Under the pieces are notes generated by a model. It saw only the letters and a program-made list of their open reading frames with translations. It was not told where the DNA came from and made no database searches. DNA of 12,827 nucleotides from positions 1-12,827 of the forward strand of contig CANQRJ010000029.1 in NCBI GenBank assembly GCA_947626215.1, in the 5' to 3' direction. Shown here piece by piece: positions 1 to 7,509 of this stretch. Source of the stretch: an uncultured Bacilli bacterium (GTDB lineage Bacteria > Bacillota_I > Bacilli_A > RF39 > UBA660). Made by a program: the position numbers and the translations under genes. Position 1 is the first letter of the stretch. The number at the start of each line of letters is the position of its first letter.

Positions 1-1
1 T

Positions 2-1678
2 GAAATTCCAAATAAAGACTCAAATTATTCCTTAGATACAAGTAGTAGTTATTGTAAAGATGTACTTAATAATACAAAAATTAGTAATGTAAATTGGAAT
101 GAAGAGAAATGGGGAATCGAATTAAATAATGTAAGTACAACAAAGACAAAATGTTATTTATATTTTAAACAAATATATAAAGAAGGAATTTTAAATGGAG
201 CCATTCCAGATTTAGGAAATGGAAGACTCATTCCTATTACAATCAGTGATAACGAAAAACCAAGTGATGTGAATTACGAAGGATCTACTCCAGGAGGAAA
301 AGTAACAAAGGCAGATATTACAACGAGTTGGTATAGTTATGAACAAAAAAAATGGGCGAATGCAGTGATATTAAAAGATGGAGAAAGAGATCATTATAAA
401 CCAGGAGATGAAATACAAGAAAGCGTCATCGAATCATATTTTGTGTGGATTCCCAGATATAAATATAAATTAAAAGAAAGCGAAAGCACCTATAATGGAT
501 ATACAACTGTAGAAGGTACTATAAATGTTGAAAATGTGAGTAAGTTCTATGAAAAATATCCCAATCAAGCATCAAGTAATGCTTTTGAAATTATATTTGA
601 AACAAAGGATAAGGGAGTTCAAAGAGGAACTTCAAAAGGTGAATATTTAACTCATCCCGCATTTGTAGCCTTTGATAGCGATGGCATGTGGGTAAGCAAA
701 TTTGAAACCGGATATAATCAAAATAGTAAGAATGACGATGTAACACCAGATATTAATACATGGAATACAACAGGTGCAGAAAGAAATGAAAATAATTCTG
801 CAAAAGTAATCATTAAACCAAATGTATATTCATGGAGAGGGATTCAAGTAGCCAATGCTTTTTATACCAGTTATAATTATCAAAGAGAATTAGAAAGTCA
901 TATGATGAAAAATACTGAGTGGGGAGCAGTAGCATACTTAACTCAAAGTAAATATGGACTATGTGATAAGGACAATAAAAATTGTAGTGAAGTAAGAATT
1001 AATAATTCAGAAAGTTATATAACAGGAATGTCTGCTACATTCGACCCATCCTGTGGTTTTACTGGAACAAAAGAAAGTTGTAATTGGTATGAAACAACTG
1101 CATTAAACATAGATGGAGATCAAATTCAAAGTTACTATAATAAAGGAAGTACCGTAGCAAGTACTACAGAAAATTATTATGGGGTGTTTGATATGGTTGG
1201 AGGAGCTTGGGAATATATTATGGGAGTGATACAGGCAGCTGATACTAATACAAGTGCTCCAGCAAGTGGAAAAAGTAAAATAAATAATTCAGGTTTTACA
1301 GGACCATATAGTTGCCCTACATGTGATAATCAAACAGATAAAGAAAATACAACTGGAGAGCCTTGGCCAAGTAAGAAGTATTACGACTTATATGATTATA
1401 GAACAACAAATGTAGAATATCAAAGAGGTATTTTAGGAGATGCAACAAAAGAAATTGGTCCGTTTTATAGTGTTTCTTACAAAAAGGGTGAAACAGGAAC
1501 AGAACGTTATGTTAGTAGCTACAATGTGGATTTAGCAGCTTTTGTGTATTCTGATTATCCATGGTTTGGACGTGGTGGCTCACGTCATGACGGGGCAGAC
1601 GTTGGTGTGTTTGCCTTCAATAGTCTCAACGGGAGTGCGACTACCGACCGCAGTTTTCGCCTTGTTTTAATGCCATAA
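2..1678 (+). CDS. FGE/C-type-lectin-like display protein, 5'-truncated by window edge
   Basis: The frame is open from base 2, so the gene begins outside the window; the in-frame GTG at 269 is not a credible start because the coding character is unchanged upstream. The 558 visible residues include a poorly known N-terminal module (CYLYFKQ, LIPITIS, WYSYEQKKWANAV, SYFVWIPRYKYKL) and then an FGE/SUMF1-like region: HPAF and KFETG, a NTEWGAVAYL segment resembling the TEAEWEYA motif, FDMVGGAWEYIMG resembling YDMAGNVWEW, and near the C-terminus RGGS and FRLVL, which match the RGGSW and GFR motifs of that fold. Paired cysteines (SCGFTG...SCNWYE, CPTC, LCDKDNKNCS) suggest an oxidising extracellular location. 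The fold is also the usual scaffold of DGR target proteins. The last 39 codons have a different base composition (separate entry). A paralogue lies at 12206-12827 on the other strand. The catalytic Cys pair of true formylglycine-generating enzymes is not evident, so I infer a binding or display role rather than an enzyme. The ligand is unknown. Confidence 0.75.
   Translation, partial: EIPNKDSNYSLDTSSSYCKDVLNNTKISNVNWNEEKWGIELNNVSTTKTKCYLYFKQIYKEGILNGAIPDLGNGRLIPITISDNEKPSDVNYEGSTPGGKVTKADITTSWYSYEQKKWANAVILKDGERDHYKPGDEIQESVIESYFVWIPRYKYKLKESESTYNGYTTVEGTINVENVSKFYEKYPNQASSNAFEIIFETKDKGVQRGTSKGEYLTHPAFVAFDSDGMWVSKFETGYNQNSKNDDVTPDINTWNTTGAERNENNSAKVIIKPNVYSWRGIQVANAFYTSYNYQRELESHMMKNTEWGAVAYLTQSKYGLCDKDNKNCSEVRINNSESYITGMSATFDPSCGFTGTKESCNWYETTALNIDGDQIQSYYNKGSTVASTTENYYGVFDMVGGAWEYIMGVIQAADTNTSAPASGKSKINNSGFTGPYSCPTCDNQTDKENTTGEPWPSKKYYDLYDYRTTNVEYQRGILGDATKEIGPFYSVSYKKGETGTERYVSSYNVDLAAFVYSDYPWFGRGGSRHDGADVGVFAFNSLNGSATTDRSFRLVLMP
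1559..1675 (+). other. Candidate hypervariable C-terminal segment (DGR variable-region-like)
   Basis: The last 39 codons before the stop contain 63 G+C in 117 bases (54%), against 17/60, 21/60 and 22/60 in the sequence lines 1381-1560. All four Arg codons here are CGT or CGC, whereas the rest of the visible gene uses AGA for nearly every Arg. Likely variable positions are mostly NNY codons (cgt cat gac; gac gtt; aat agt ctc aac; act acc gac cgc agt), as expected if AAY codons of a template were mutated at adenines. The segment includes the RGGS and FR(L)VL elements of the C-lectin/FGE fold and lies at the extreme 3' end, the normal position of a DGR variable region. No template repeat or reverse transcriptase is in the window, so the assignment is inference. 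Confidence 0.5.
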
Positions 1679-1703
1679 AAAAATCGCTAAAAATGCGATT
1701 TTT
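1679..1703. terminator. Bidirectional intrinsic terminator between the left display gene and pheT
   Basis: A 9-bp stem (AAAAATCGC at 1679-1687 with GCGATTTTT at 1695-1703) encloses a 7-base loop. The T-run on the + strand ends transcription of the display gene. The A-run at 1677-1683 gives a T-run on the minus strand, so the same hairpin can end pheST. It overlaps the pheT stop codon (1702-1704). Confidence 0.8.
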
Positions 1704-4077
1704 ATTTATCTCTTAATGTAGCATTCAATTCTTTTTCTACATGTTCAATAATATTATTAAATACATTCATAACTTCTTCTTCTGTAAGAGTTCTTGTTTC
1801 GTCTTGGAAAGTTAAATGAAATGCTACAGATTTTTCATCACTTCCTACATTTTCTCCTTCATAAACGTCAAATATTTGAGTATCTGTAAGAAGTCTTCCA
1901 CCTTGTTTTTTAATAATACTTTCGATTTCACTTGCTTGTACTTCTTTTTTTACAATAAAGGCCATATCTTTTTCCATACTTGGATATTTATAAGCATCTT
2001 TAAATTTAATAGGTTTTACTTTTCGAATTAATTTAGACATGGATAATTCTGCTATATAAATTTCATCTTTGTTGTAATTTGGGTGAATTCTACCTACAAT
2101 TCCTACTTCTTCCCTATCTACTAAAATACTTGCAGATACGCCTGGATGAAGACCTTCTATTTCCTTTTTTAAAAAAGTATATCTATTTTTAAGACCTAGA
2201 GAATCTAATAGATCTTCGATGATTCCTTTAAGTAAATAGAAATCTACTTTTAAAGTGGAATGATTCCAAGGATTTACCATATAATTTCCTTTTAATAACA
2301 TAGAAACTTTTGTGTCTTCGATAAAATCTTTATCATAAGTTTTACTAATTTCATAAAGTAGCACATCGCTTACTTTTCTTGCTTTATTATACTCATAAAT
2401 ATTTAATAAAGAAGGAAGTAAAGTCGTTCTTATTACAGATTTATCAAGACTCATTGGATTTGGTAATACCATACTTTCTTTTTCTTCATAACGGAATAAA
2501 CGAGCCATATCTGGTGAAATTAAAGTATACGTTTTAGTTTCATTTAATCCTAAAGCCCGAAGTCTTTTTGAAATAAATTTACGGTATTTTACGTCTCCGA
2601 CATATTCTCCTCTTTTAATAGGTACTTTTGGTAAAGTAGAAACTAAATTATGATAACCATAAAGTCTTCCTATTTCTTCAGCAATATCGTTCACATTTGG
2701 ATCAATATCTAATCTTCTGGATGGAATGGTTACTGTAAAAGTATTTTTGTTTCTTTCATAAGAAAAACCTAGTCGATCTAATTCTGTTTCCATATCTTTT
2801 GGATCAATTTCTATTCCAAGTAATTTATTGACTTCTTGAGATTCAAATGTTACAACTTTTGGTGTTTTATCTACTTTATCATGACTTACTGTATCTTTTA
2901 AAACCACGCCATCGGCATATTGTTCTAATAAGTGACAAGCTCTTAAAATTGCCATTTCAGTATACTCATAGCTTAGCCCTTTTCCGTATCTTATCGAAGC
3001 CTCACTTTTTAAATTTAAGTGAGATGCGGTATTTCTAATACTTACTGCATCAAAAATAGCACTTTCAATTAAAATATTTTTGGTGTTTTCATCAACTTCA
3101 GTATTTAATCCACCCATCACTCCTGCAATGCAAACAGGTTGATTTCCATCTGTAATTACGATATCTTTTGAATTTAATATACGGTCTTTATTATCTAATG
3201 TTGTAATGCATTCATTTTCTTTGGCATCTCTTACTACTATTTTATCTCCTAATTTATCTTTATCAAAGAAATGAAGAGGTTGACCAAATTCTAACATGAC
3301 ATAATTTGAAATATCTACTACATTATTAATCGGTCTCATTCCTGCATCTAAAAGTCTTTTTTTAATAAAGTCTGGAGATTCTTTTATTTTTACTCCTGTT
3401 ACCATTTTTGCTAAATAAAATGGGCATTTTTCGGTTTCTACTTTTAAATCAAAATGATTTTTTATCGAATCTTCTATTGGATGAATTTCTAAAGATGGTA
3501 ACGTGACTTTTTTATTTAAAATCGATGCAATTTCATAAGCAAAACCAATATGGTAATAACAATCATTATTTCTATGTTTATGAATATCTAGTTCATATAG
3601 ACAAGTATCTCGTTTTAAATATTTCATCGCGTCCATTCCCACGACGGCATCTTGATCACATTCATAAATTCCTTTGGCATAAGTTTCTTCTGTTTTTTCT
3701 TCTAAGCCAAGTTCAAATAAGGCACATAGCATTCCATTAGACTCCACTCCACGAATTTCACTTTTTTTAATTTCAAAATTTCCTGGTAAAATCGCCCCTG
3801 GAAGTGCTACCAAAACTTTAAGACCTTCTCTTACATTAGGAGCCCCACAGACAATTTGAGTTGTTGTAGTATCACTTACTTTTACTTCACAAACATGCAA
3901 ATGATCAGAATTAGGATGATGAACACACGACAAAATTTCTCCAATTACTAAATGGTCAATATGATTCGTAATCACATTTTCCACATTAATTCCTGCCTTG
4001 GTAATTTTAACGGCTAATTCTTTTAAATCTTCTTTTGAAATATCGATATAATCAGATACCCATTCTAAACTAATCAT
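1702..4077 (-). CDS. pheT: Phenylalanine--tRNA ligase beta subunit
   Basis: The beta subunit of the cytosolic (alpha-beta)2 phenylalanyl-tRNA synthetase, which binds tRNA-Phe and edits mischarged Tyr. The 791 residues cover the full family architecture: an EMAP-type tRNA-binding OB domain at about 32-150 (VIGEILSCVHHPNSDHLHVC, IRGVESNGMLC), the B3/B4 editing domain at about 220-375 (FGQPLHFFD, AGVMGG, ESAIFD, RYGKGL), a B5 domain at about 405-475 (IPSRRLDIDPNVNDIAEEI), a catalytic-like core, and a C-terminal FDX-ACB anticodon-binding domain at about 692-791 (KYPSMEKDMAF). The start ATG has an upstream GAGGTG and lies inside the last codons of pheS (8-base overlap), so the two are translationally coupled. 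The gene shares the T-box-controlled transcript of pheS. Nothing appears truncated. Confidence 0.97.
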   Translation of the reverse strand: MISLEWVSDYIDISKEDLKELAVKITKAGINVENVITNHIDHLVIGEILSCVHHPNSDHLHVCEVKVSDTTTTQIVCGAPNVREGLKVLVALPGAILPGNFEIKKSEIRGVESNGMLCALFELGLEEKTEETYAKGIYECDQDAVVGMDAMKYLKRDTCLYELDIHKHRNNDCYYHIGFAYEIASILNKKVTLPSLEIHPIEDSIKNHFDLKVETEKCPFYLAKMVTGVKIKESPDFIKKRLLDAGMRPINNVVDISNYVMLEFGQPLHFFDKDKLGDKIVVRDAKENECITTLDNKDRILNSKDIVITDGNQPVCIAGVMGGLNTEVDENTKNILIESAIFDAVSIRNTASHLNLKSEASIRYGKGLSYEYTEMAILRACHLLEQYADGVVLKDTVSHDKVDKTPKVVTFESQEVNKLLGIEIDPKDMETELDRLGFSYERNKNTFTVTIPSRRLDIDPNVNDIAEEIGRLYGYHNLVSTLPKVPIKRGEYVGDVKYRKFISKRLRALGLNETKTYTLISPDMARLFRYEEKESMVLPNPMSLDKSVIRTTLLPSLLNIYEYNKARKVSDVLLYEISKTYDKDFIEDTKVSMLLKGNYMVNPWNHSTLKVDFYLLKGIIEDLLDSLGLKNRYTFLKKEIEGLHPGVSASILVDREEVGIVGRIHPNYNKDEIYIAELSMSKLIRKVKPIKFKDAYKYPSMEKDMAFIVKKEVQASEIESIIKKQGGRLLTDTQIFDVYEGENVGSDEKSVAFHLTFQDETRTLTEEEVMNVFNNIIEHVEKELNATLRDK

Positions 4078-5116
4078 TTTGCACCTCTATTCTATCAAAT
4101 CCTTTATTGACTCTTAAATCTGTCAAATAAAATGTTCTAATGTCACTGATACCATATTTAAGCATCGCAAGTCGTTCGGCTCCAAATCCAAATGCAAAGC
4201 CACTCCAAATGGAAGGATCATAACCACAGTTACGTAAAACATTTGGATGAACCATTCCTGCACCTGCTACGGTAATCCAACCTGTATTTTTACATAACGC
4301 ACATCCAGATCCTTTACATTTAAAACAACTAATATCTAATTCTACAGATGGCTCCGTAAACTGATAATAACTAGGTCTGAGTCTTGTTTCAGTACTACTT
4401 CCAAATAAATGTTTTGCAATGATATCAAAAGTGCCTTTTAAATCAGATAAACTAATATCCTTATCCACTAATAAACCTTCTATTTGCATAAATTGATGAG
4501 AGTGGGTCGCATCATCATCATCTCTTCGATACGTTTTTCCAGGACAAATCATTCGAATGGGTTCCAAACCTTTTTTCTCTAACATGGTTCTTGCTTGAAC
4601 AGGAGATGTTTGACTTCGTAGTAAAATTTCTTCATCTTTTAGATAAAATGTATCTTGAGCATCTCTTGCAGGATGTCCTTTTGGAATATTTAATAACTCA
4701 AAGTTAAAACGATCTTCTTCTATTTCAGGACCATCTACGACATCGTATCCCATACTCATAAGTAATTCTTCTACTTCTTCAATAATTTTTTCTAAAATAT
4801 TTGGATTTCCCATTGGAATTCTTGTAGAAGGCAAACTAATATCAATTGTTTCATTTTTTAATTTTTCGTTTAAAAGAGCCATTTCTAATTCGTTCTTTTT
4901 AGTTTCAAATAACTCATTAAATTTATTTTTTAACTCATTTACTTTCTCTCCATAAGCTTTTTTTTCTTCATTTGGAATTTCTCTAATTTTACTATTTAAC
5001 TCAGAAATAATTCCTTTTTTACCCATATATTTTACTTTAAAATCGTTTAATTCCCCTATTTTTTGAATAGAAGAGACTTCACTTTCCAATTTTTCTAATA
5101 TTTCTTTTTGATTCAT
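4070..5116 (-). CDS. pheS: Phenylalanine--tRNA ligase alpha subunit
   Basis: The catalytic alpha subunit of PheRS, which activates Phe with ATP and transfers it to tRNA-Phe. The 348 residues match bacterial family length. An N-terminal coiled-coil arm (1-90) is followed by class II motif 1 (about 101-133), the TSPVQAR segment (170-176), motif 2 (193-214, with KTYRRDDDDATHSHQF), and motif 3 (306-319, GFAFGFGAERLAML). A four-cysteine cluster (C264, C267, C272, C275) just before GAGMVHPNVL is typical of Firmicutes PheS. The start is supported by an AAAAGGAGG ribosome-binding site 7 bases before the ATG. The ATG overlaps the TGA of a possible 20-codon upstream ORF (ATGA). The stop overlaps pheT. 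Expression is controlled by the upstream T-box leader. Confidence 0.97.
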   Translation of the reverse strand: MNQKEILEKLESEVSSIQKIGELNDFKVKYMGKKGIISELNSKIREIPNEEKKAYGEKVNELKNKFNELFETKKNELEMALLNEKLKNETIDISLPSTRIPMGNPNILEKIIEEVEELLMSMGYDVVDGPEIEEDRFNFELLNIPKGHPARDAQDTFYLKDEEILLRSQTSPVQARTMLEKKGLEPIRMICPGKTYRRDDDDATHSHQFMQIEGLLVDKDISLSDLKGTFDIIAKHLFGSSTETRLRPSYYQFTEPSVELDISCFKCKGSGCALCKNTGWITVAGAGMVHPNVLRNCGYDPSIWSGFAFGFGAERLAMLKYGISDIRTFYLTDLRVNKGFDRIEVQND

Positions 5117-5175
5117 TTTAGATTCCTCCTTTTATTTTTTCTAATTTTAAATGAAATTTTATATTTTTGATTCAT
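5113..5175 (-). CDS. Possible 20-codon upstream ORF overlapping the pheS start
   Basis: Downstream of the T-box terminator an AAGGAGG sits 4 bases before ATG AAT CAA AAA, opening a 20-codon lysine/arginine-rich frame (MNQKYKISFKIRKNKRRNLK). It ends in TGA, overlapping the pheS ATG as ATGA. Its first 12 bases (ATGAATCAAAAA) are identical to the first 12 of pheS, 59 bases downstream, which suggests a local duplication of the translation start region. The pheS ribosome-binding site lies inside this ORF (codons Lys-Arg-Arg), so its translation could couple to pheS. It has only one Phe and lies beyond the terminator, so it is not a classical attenuation peptide. It may equally be a non-functional relic. 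Confidence 0.35.
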   Translation of the reverse strand: MNQKYKISFKIRKNKRRNLK

Positions 5176-5192
5176 AAAACCTCCTTCTTCAT

Positions 5193-5254
5193 AAAAAAAA
5201 CTATAAATATAAGGACGAGAAATACATTCGTGGTACCACCTTAATTTATAGTTT
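5193..5254 (-). terminator. T-box attenuator terminator
   Basis: On the minus strand AAACTATAAATTAAGG (complement of 5239-5254) pairs with CCTTATATTTATAGTTT (complement of 5198-5214), followed by a run of eight T (5193-5200). The left arm includes the start of the T-box sequence, so terminator and antiterminator are mutually exclusive. Confidence 0.85.
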
Positions 5255-5413
5255 ATAAACTAACTTATTTAGCCGTAACGAGGCAAACGCTTAAAGTTTT
5301 CTCTCTAAGACTTAGAAAGCGAATTCATAAATAGCTCTTTATTTGGCTTCCACCCACTCCAAACTCTCTTTAAAATCACTTATTTATTACTACTCTTTCC
5401 TCATTGCTTTACG
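5193..5413 (-). promoter_or_regulatory. T-box leader (tRNA-Phe responsive) of pheST
   Basis: Reading the minus strand, the canonical T-box sequence AAGGTGGTACCACG lies at 5229-5242. It is followed by a terminator and preceded by about 170 bases that can form Stem I and the other leader helices. GAATTCG at 5320-5326 fits a specifier loop, with UUC (complement of 5321-5323) as the Phe codon; a second TTC lies close by (complement of 5315-5317). In the family, uncharged tRNA-Phe pairs with the specifier and with the T-box bulge, stabilises an antiterminator and turns on the synthetase genes. The T-box identity is certain by motif; the exact specifier is inferred from its position and from the downstream gene. 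Confidence 0.92.
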
Positions 5414-5419
5414 TCTGTT

Positions 5420-5448
5420 ATTATAGCAAAGAAAAATTTGGGTTTCAA
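5420..5448 (-). promoter_or_regulatory. Promoter of the pheST T-box transcript
   Basis: TTGAAA (complement of 5443-5448), a 17-base spacer, then TATAAT (complement of 5420-5425) preceded by TGC, an extended -10. Transcription should begin near 5413, at the 5' edge of the T-box leader. Confidence 0.85.
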
Positions 5449-5524
5449 GTGATTTTCAACTATAATTCCATAAATAATAAAAATATTAGAAAAAATAAAA
5501 AATGTAAAAATATTATAAATCTCA
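5449..5524. other. AT-rich intergenic stretch with no recognised feature
   Basis: About 75 bases of very AT-rich sequence between the pheST promoter and the htpG terminator. With the T-box leader it makes up the longest gap between full-size genes (5117-5559). I see no gene or RNA here. Confidence 0.5.
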
Positions 5525-5554
5525 TGAAAAAACCTACAAATTTTATTGTAGGTT
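5525..5554 (-). terminator. Intrinsic terminator of htpG
   Basis: On the minus strand a 9-bp stem AACCTACAA/TTGTAGGTT (5546-5554 with 5531-5539) has a 6-base loop and is followed by six T. It starts just after the htpG stop codon at 5560-5562. Confidence 0.85.
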
Positions 5555-5559
5555 CTTAT

Positions 5560-7440
5560 TTATTCTGATAATTTTTCACAAATTAAACTTGCAAGTTCAG
5601 TTGGATTTTCAATAGGAAGTCCTTCAATCATTCGGGCTTCTGCATATAATATTTTCGTATAATCTTTTAAAGCATCTTTATCTTTTTCATATAATTCTTC
5701 AAGTTTCTTTGCAATCTTATGAGAAGAATTAATTTCTAATACTTTTTGAGCTTTTACTTTTTGATCCACTGGCATAGCGTTCATTACTTTTTCCATTTCA
5801 ATAGAGATATCTCCAACTGTTGCTAAACAAACTGGATGTGTTTTAAGACGATTCGTAAATCTTACTTCTTCTACTTCTTTTAATTCATCTTTCATAAATG
5901 TGAATAAGTCTTTATGATCTTCGTTTAATTTCTCTAAATTTTTCTTTTCTTCTTCACTATCTAAATCAAGATCTTCCTTAGAAACATTCACAAATTTTTT
6001 CTCTTTATAAGAATCTAATGTTTTAAGCGCGAATTCATCTACTGAATCGGTACAATATAAAATTTGATAGCCTTTTTCTTTTACTCTTTCCACTTGTGGT
6101 AACATTTCAATTTTATCTAACGTTTCACCACAAGCATAATAAATGCTTTTTTGGTCTTCTTTCATCTCAGTTACATAATCTTCCAAAGAAAGATAGTCTT
6201 TATTTTTAGAAGTTGCAAACCATAATAAATCAACTAATTTATCTTTATTCATGCCAAATTGGTCATAAATACCAAATTTAATTTGAGTTCCAAAACTTTC
6301 CCAAAATTTTTCATATTTTTCTTTATCTTCTCTCATTAAAGTAAGAAGTTCTTTTTTAATTTTATTTTCAATATTTTTCGCGATCAATTTTAAATTTTTA
6401 TCTTGTTGTAAAATCTCTCTTGAAATATTAAGAGAAAGATCAGGAGAATCTACAACTCCTTTTACAAAACTAAAATAGTCTGGAAGTAAATCTTCACATT
6501 TTTCCATGATTAAAACTCCATTTGAATAAAGTTGTAATCCTTTTTCATATTGTTTGGTGTAATAGTCATATGGAGCATGAGATGGAATATAAAGTAAAGA
6601 TTCAAAACTTACGATTCCCTCTGCACTGGTATGAATGACTTTTAAAGGGTTCTCATAATCAAAGAATTTATCACTGTAAAATGTATTGTATTCTTCTTCC
6701 GTAATTTTCGATTTTTCTCTTTTCCATAAAGGAATCATATCATTAATAACTTCAATTTCTTTATGCGTTTCATACTCATTTTCTGTTCCTTCTTTTAAAT
6801 GACGATGCTCTACTTCCATCTTTATCGGATAAGTAATGTAATTTGAATATTTTTTAATTAAATCTTGAATTTGATAATCTGATAAATAATCATCGTAATT
6901 AACATCTTCCGTATTTTCTTTAATTTTTAAAATAATCTCAGTTCCATACTCTTCTTTTTCACAAGGTTTAATTTCATAGCCATCAATTCCACTAGAAACC
7001 CAAGAATAAGCTTCTTTTTCACCATAAGCCTTAGAATTTACAGTGATTTTTTCACTCACCATAAAAGCAGAGTAAAAACCAACACCAAATTGACCAATAA
7101 TATCAATGTTTTTCTTTGGATCATGTTCTTCTTTGAAAGCAAGAGAACCTGATTTAGCAATCGTACCTAAATTATTTTCAAGTTCCTCTTTTGTCATACC
7201 ACAACCATTATCTTTAATGATTAAGTTTCTATTTTCTTTATCAATAGAAATAAAGATTTCAAAATCATTTTTCTTTACTTTGATACTTTTATCCGTTAAA
7301 GAACGATAATGTAGTTTATCAATTGCATCACTTGCATTAGAGATTAATTCTCTTAAAAAGATATCTTTATTCGTATAAATAGAATTAATCATTAAATCCA
7401 TTAATTTTTTTGATTCGGCTTTAAATTGTTTCTTTGCCAT
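5560..7440 (-). CDS. htpG: Molecular chaperone HtpG (Hsp90 family)
   Basis: Cytosolic ATP-dependent Hsp90 chaperone, 626 residues, normal bacterial length. The N-terminal GHKL ATPase domain has the catalytic Glu in RELISNASDA (E31, N35, D38), the DNGCGMT motif (77-83) and the GQFGVGFYSAF lid region (116-126). The middle domain carries the ATP-contacting Arg in LNISREILQ (R341). The C-terminal dimerisation domain is complete but there is no MEEVD tail, as expected in bacteria. The start ATG has only a weak upstream Shine-Dalgarno (GAAGTGAT). It is monocistronic, with its own promoter and terminator. A CIRCE-like repeat overlaps the -35 region, implying HrcA repression. Confidence 0.97.
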   Translation of the reverse strand: MAKKQFKAESKKLMDLMINSIYTNKDIFLRELISNASDAIDKLHYRSLTDKSIKVKKNDFEIFISIDKENRNLIIKDNGCGMTKEELENNLGTIAKSGSLAFKEEHDPKKNIDIIGQFGVGFYSAFMVSEKITVNSKAYGEKEAYSWVSSGIDGYEIKPCEKEEYGTEIILKIKENTEDVNYDDYLSDYQIQDLIKKYSNYITYPIKMEVEHRHLKEGTENEYETHKEIEVINDMIPLWKREKSKITEEEYNTFYSDKFFDYENPLKVIHTSAEGIVSFESLLYIPSHAPYDYYTKQYEKGLQLYSNGVLIMEKCEDLLPDYFSFVKGVVDSPDLSLNISREILQQDKNLKLIAKNIENKIKKELLTLMREDKEKYEKFWESFGTQIKFGIYDQFGMNKDKLVDLLWFATSKNKDYLSLEDYVTEMKEDQKSIYYACGETLDKIEMLPQVERVKEKGYQILYCTDSVDEFALKTLDSYKEKKFVNVSKEDLDLDSEEEKKNLEKLNEDHKDLFTFMKDELKEVEEVRFTNRLKTHPVCLATVGDISIEMEKVMNAMPVDQKVKAQKVLEINSSHKIAKKLEELYEKDKDALKDYTKILYAEARMIEGLPIENPTELASLICEKLSE

Positions 7441-7463
7441 ATCATCACTTCTTTCTAAATAAT

Positions 7464-7492
7464 GTTATAGCACAGTTTTTTAGCAGTGTCAA
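7464..7492 (-). promoter_or_regulatory. htpG promoter
   Basis: TTGACA (complement of 7487-7492), a 17-base spacer, then TATAAC (complement of 7464-7469) preceded by TGC (extended -10). The -35 is a perfect consensus and lies inside the CIRCE-like repeat. Confidence 0.85.
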
Positions 7493-7506
7493 TATTAAAG
7501 TGCTAA
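7480..7506. promoter_or_regulatory. CIRCE-like operator (HrcA binding site) upstream of htpG
   Basis: On the + strand TTAGCAGTG, nine bases, AAGTGCTAA. The CIRCE consensus is TTAGCACTC-N9-GAGTGCTAA: the right arm has one mismatch, the left arm two, and the 9-base spacing is exact. It covers the htpG -35 hexamer, where a bound repressor would block polymerase. hrcA itself is not in the window. Confidence 0.7.
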
Positions 7507-7509
7507 TCT

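Noticed and set aside
269..271. GTG as the start of the left display protein
   Set aside because: The frame is open and coding-like to the window edge, with no Shine-Dalgarno before it, so it is an internal Val.
1816..3740. Three short + strand ORFs (1816-2031, 2847-3038, 3525-3740)
   Set aside because: They lie antisense inside pheT, have no ribosome-binding sites, and their translations are low-complexity Phe/Leu/His-rich shadows.
7106..7309. + strand ORF opposite htpG
   Set aside because: Shadow of a strongly conserved coding region. No supporting signals.
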